Origin: Goniomonas avonlea | Taxonomy: Eukaryota > Cryptophyceae > Goniomonadida > Goniomonadaceae | Reading direction: 5' to 3' | DNA length: 10,267 bases | NCBI GenBank assembly: GCA_003573635.1 | Contig: QUTJ01031190.1 | Span: 1-10,267, forward strand | Notes under the pieces: model-generated | Seen by the model: only the letters and a program-made list of their open reading frames with translations | What the model was told of the DNA's origin: nothing | Databases searched by the model: none | Shown: positions 7,976 through 10,267 of the stretch, one piece after another | Layout: the number at the start of each line of letters is the position of its first letter | Position numbering within the stretch: the stretch's first letter is position 1 | Made by a program: the position numbers and the translations under genes

Positions 7976-8894
7976 CTACAAGTGAGGATCAGAAACAGCA
8001 ACTGGTTGCGGGGCCTGTGTTGCCCATGCCCAGGGCCGAAATTTCCACGGTTGGAAGCTGCCACCCTGCAGGAGCAAGACTGTGTCGGCCCCAACGACTC
8101 CGACCACCTGACACATCTCAACGCCCCCAGAGCGAGGGCGCTGGAGGAGAAGAGCATCCCCTTGGAGCTGCGACAGTGAGTTAGCTGGCTGGAGACACAA
8201 CATAAATACAACCTGAAACGTGCCCCTTTGCACGCGATTCATGAAATACCGCAGTGATTGAATGGCGGCACCCGTATCTGGAACTGTCCAAAGTTCGGGA
8301 ACGGATGCCTCCGGTTCTAAGCCAATTACACGCACTGCGGCAATGTTCTCACAGCAATTTTCACCTCGCGTGTGCACGCTATGACCGCTCTCAAGAAAGC
8401 ATACTGCTTCAGTCTTGTCGTCCATAGTTTCACACGTTGTGCACAAATAAAACCCATCCTCAGCTGTTCGCAGCTTAGGCTGAGCCAGAATTGGAGCAGA
8501 GAGGAGATCCACTGCCGCCTGCAAGCCGTAGAACTGTGCCTCGGCCATCACTTCCTGAAACAGGTTGAGAAAAAGACACTCATAAATAGATCCACACCGC
8601 TGTCGACACTGTAGGGGGGATGATCAAATTGCCATTTCGCATGAATTGCAGCAGTGGTTTGAAAGCTTCCCCGTCCCTGGCGATCGGGTAAGACAGTGTA
8701 ATGTCGACGCAAGGGTACCTGTCAATAAAATACACGCCCTGAGAATCCAACGAGCTGCGAAAGTTTTCTGAGACCAGAGCCGAGAAAAACGTCGGGCTGT
8801 GAGCACGCAACGTCGCAGTTGTGGTCTCGAACCGGTTCCCACCAACGTTCAAGACGATACGATCACTTTCGTCCGGGACACCACCCGCGGACAT
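7976..8894 (-). CDS. BTB/POZ (K+ channel T1-type, KCTD-like) domain protein
   Basis: Exons 8894-8719, 8676-8598, 8554-8213 and 8167-7976 join in phase (introns 42, 43 and 45 nt) to 262 aa. Residues about 11-97 form a T1-type BTB domain: RIVLNVGGNRFETTTATL, then YFIDRDGEAFKPLLQFMR, NGNLIIPP and EAQFYGL, with the DRD and EAQFYGL motifs restored by splicing. No transmembrane segment follows, so it is KCTD-like rather than a channel. KCTD proteins oligomerise and often serve as cullin-3 substrate adaptors, but others have different roles. The Cys-rich C-terminal half begins DGFYLCTTC and includes RGTFQ-LQGDALLL across the last junction. That recalls the G-x-(Y/F)...GD-x-L-x-L pattern of small beta-sandwich domains; the assignment is tentative. 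The last intron has no stop and is a multiple of three, so its retention would add 15 residues. The C-terminal 40 residues are uncertain: a further 42-nt GT-AG interval lies there. Confidence 0.85.
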
Positions 8895-9212
8895 CGCGAG
8901 GGCACACGTTCACAAACGAACAACAGCTGTGCGAGCTCGGTCGTGCTTGGCACTACGCGCTGGAGCCGGAATTAGGCTGACGCTGCTTGTCTTGGGCCTG
9001 GAATTGAACTGCCCTCAACTTCCCCCGACTCCAGGCCGGAGCGGAACCTGATATGGAACCTTATCCATGGCCCTAAACAACATCCGGAAAATTTCCCGAC
9101 AGGAGCTGGAAGCTTGGGCAGCTTGGAAGCTTGGGGGAACCTTGAACAGAGCTTGGAACGGTGGACCGAGGCCTCCAACCATCCAGCCAACTGTATCTTC
9201 GAGCTTCGTGCC
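8895..9212. promoter_or_regulatory. divergent promoter between BTB and FHA-RING genes
   Basis: This 318-bp region separates opposed ATG codons. It contains GAAAATTTCCCG at 9087-9098, an exact copy of the 12-mer in the Hsp70/FkbM promoter and in the same orientation. Just downstream, AGCTTGG occurs four times (starts 9111, 9120, 9128 and 9150). The frame of the FHA-RING protein is open back to 9114, but the only start-like codon there is TTG, so this part is read as promoter or 5' UTR. I see no clear TATA box. Confidence 0.5.
9104..9156. repeat. AGCTTGG repeat cluster
   Basis: Four exact AGCTTGG copies occur within 46 bp, two of them inside GGAAGCTTGGG. They sit about 55-100 bp upstream of the FHA-RING ATG. 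They may be transcription-factor sites, 5' UTR sequence or the result of local duplication. Confidence 0.6.
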
Positions 9213-10267
9213 ATGACGAGTTGTGGCCATCTGGCACCATGTGCTCGGCTTCGGCGTGTTAAGTCCTCAGGCTGTGCTGTTCCGGAAACTGTTGTCCTCT
9301 GCCCAAGCTGCCCTCCTTGCTTGCTTGGCAGAGGTGCGGCGGGCATCCATCTGCAAGACGCTTTCCTGAGTCGCCGGCACGCACAGATTGAGTGGGAGGC
9401 TGGAAAATGGTCGGTCTCAGACATGGGTTCCAGAAACGGCGTGTTCGTGAACAATGTCAAGGTGGATAAGGGGACGAACCGGGTGCTCCAACATAACGAC
9501 ATGTTGCTTCTCGGTGTCGCACTGTACTTTCGTTTCGAACTGGCAGGGAGTGATGATGATGTAGTTGAGATCGAGGCTCCACAGAAACGTCGAAGGATTA
9601 CCGAAACCACCCACCCGAGTGGGTCCTTGGTGGTGGATCTCACTGTGGACGACGAGCCGGATCCTCCGCAAGTTGTAAGCCTTCAAGATCAAGACCGTCA
9701 AGAAACAGCGTGTGCCCCGAAGGATTCACAGCCTGAACCTCTCGGGGACACCGAGTCCTCTCAGAGGTCAACGGCAGCCGGGGCACTTCGCGAGTTCTGT
9801 CAGCAACTTGGCGACGAGTTCATGTGTTGCATCTGCCAAGGACTCTATGTCGCTGCCCACAATCTTTCATGCGGTCTGTGTTTTGTGTGCGATGGCCTGG
9901 TCTCACCCTTGTTTCAGGCCACACTTTCTGCGGTGAGTGCATTCAGGAGTGGCTCGCGAAGACCAGAAACTGTCCACACTGCCGTGTGGTCCCAACCACC
10001 GACCCTATGCCGATTCGTGTTCTTGATAATGTGATTGAAAACAAGATTGCTCAACAAGCGTCAGAAGAAGACCTCCAGGTGCTGATCTCGCCCTAACCCG
10101 AAGCAGCCTCTGATCCCACCGACAGGAGTACAAAAGAAAACTCGAGCGTTGGAACACGCGCAAACGAAAACGCCCATCACCAACAGACAAGCGGTTAGTG
10201 GCAACTGTCGTGCAGTCGAGCCGCCGAGCTCGTCCTGCCCCGCCCCCAGAGCTCCGCGCTCGTCCTG
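9213..10267 (+). CDS. FHA-RING E3 ubiquitin ligase with SUMO-interaction motifs (3' truncated by window)
   Basis: The first in-frame ATG is at 9213. Exons 9213-9873, 9918-10078 and 10126 onward join in phase; introns are 44 nt (9874-9917) and 47 nt (10079-10125, with a CCCTAAC branch-like site). Residues about 38-103 are an FHA phosphothreonine-binding domain with LGRG, LSRRHAQI and GSRNGVFVN. A linker carries two SUMO-interaction-like motifs, DDDVVEIE (about 114-121) and LVVDLTVDDE (about 139-148), plus a basic KRRR patch suggesting nuclear import. Residues about 205-245 are a C3HC4 RING: CCIC, then C-G-H-T-F-C-G-E-C across the first junction, then NCPHC. The last exon is basic (EYKRKLERWNTRKRKR, then Arg/Pro-rich) and open at the window edge. 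FHA plus RING is the RNF8/CHFR layout, used in DNA-damage and mitotic-checkpoint ubiquitination. Skipping the last splice ends the protein at TAA 10094-10096. Confidence 0.88.

Noticed and set aside
7861-8184. 107-codon + strand open frame (MDALHHWWRR...)
   Set aside because: It overlaps the last BTB exon antisense, has no domain, and the BTB model explains the region better.
9114-9212. 33-codon N-terminal extension of the FHA-RING protein
   Set aside because: It would start at TTG, not ATG, and its sequence comes from the AGCTTGG repeats; the first in-frame ATG is 9213.
10226-10267. GCTCGTCCTG direct repeat at the right edge
   Set aside because: Two copies lie in the open Arg/Pro-rich coding exon of the FHA-RING gene; this is low-complexity coding sequence, not an attachment site.

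Overview
The window comes from a nuclear genome of a eukaryote, most likely a free-living unicellular one. Every confident gene is interrupted by very short GT-AG introns (21 modelled, 42-59 nt). The proteins are typically eukaryotic: an HPS3-like beta-propeller protein, a CUE-domain protein, cytosolic-type Hsp70, a secreted FkbM-family methyltransferase, a BTB/T1 protein and an FHA-RING ubiquitin ligase. The standard genetic code fits throughout. I saw no rRNA, tRNA, transposon or CRISPR array. The lineage cannot be fixed from this sequence; an HPS3-like gene would suit a holozoan or related protist, but that is weak inference.

Layout, left to right. 1-200: G-rich pentanucleotide repeats. 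197-1520 (-): 5' part of an HPS3-like gene, probably continuing past the left edge. 1521-1734: short divergent promoter. 1735-about 3032 (+): CUE-domain gene with a well-supported 5' part and an uncertain 3' end. 3142-3526 (-): a small two-exon gene of unknown function. 3702-5798 (-): Hsp70 with four exons, lacking the C-terminal EEVD. 5799-5945: divergent promoter with a TATA-like box and GAA/TTC motifs. 5946-7366 (+): secreted FkbM-like methyltransferase. 7367-7975: convergent region holding at most one weak small-gene candidate. 7976-8894 (-): BTB/T1-domain protein. 8895-9212: divergent promoter with a repeated motif. 9213-10267 (+): FHA-SIM-RING E3 ligase, cut by the right edge.

Organisation. 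The main genes alternate in divergent and convergent pairs, with start-to-start distances of about 150-320 bp. Two of the three divergent promoters share an identical 12-mer, GAAAATTTCCCG. The genes do not form one obvious pathway: they cover endolysosomal trafficking (HPS3-like), ubiquitin signalling (CUE, BTB, FHA-RING), chaperoning (Hsp70) and secretory-pathway methylation (FkbM). Nothing seen amounts to a dedicated new multi-gene system. The most interesting points are the protist HPS3-like gene, the EEVD-less Hsp70, the FHA-SIM-RING architecture, the shared promoter motif and the unassigned small gene.
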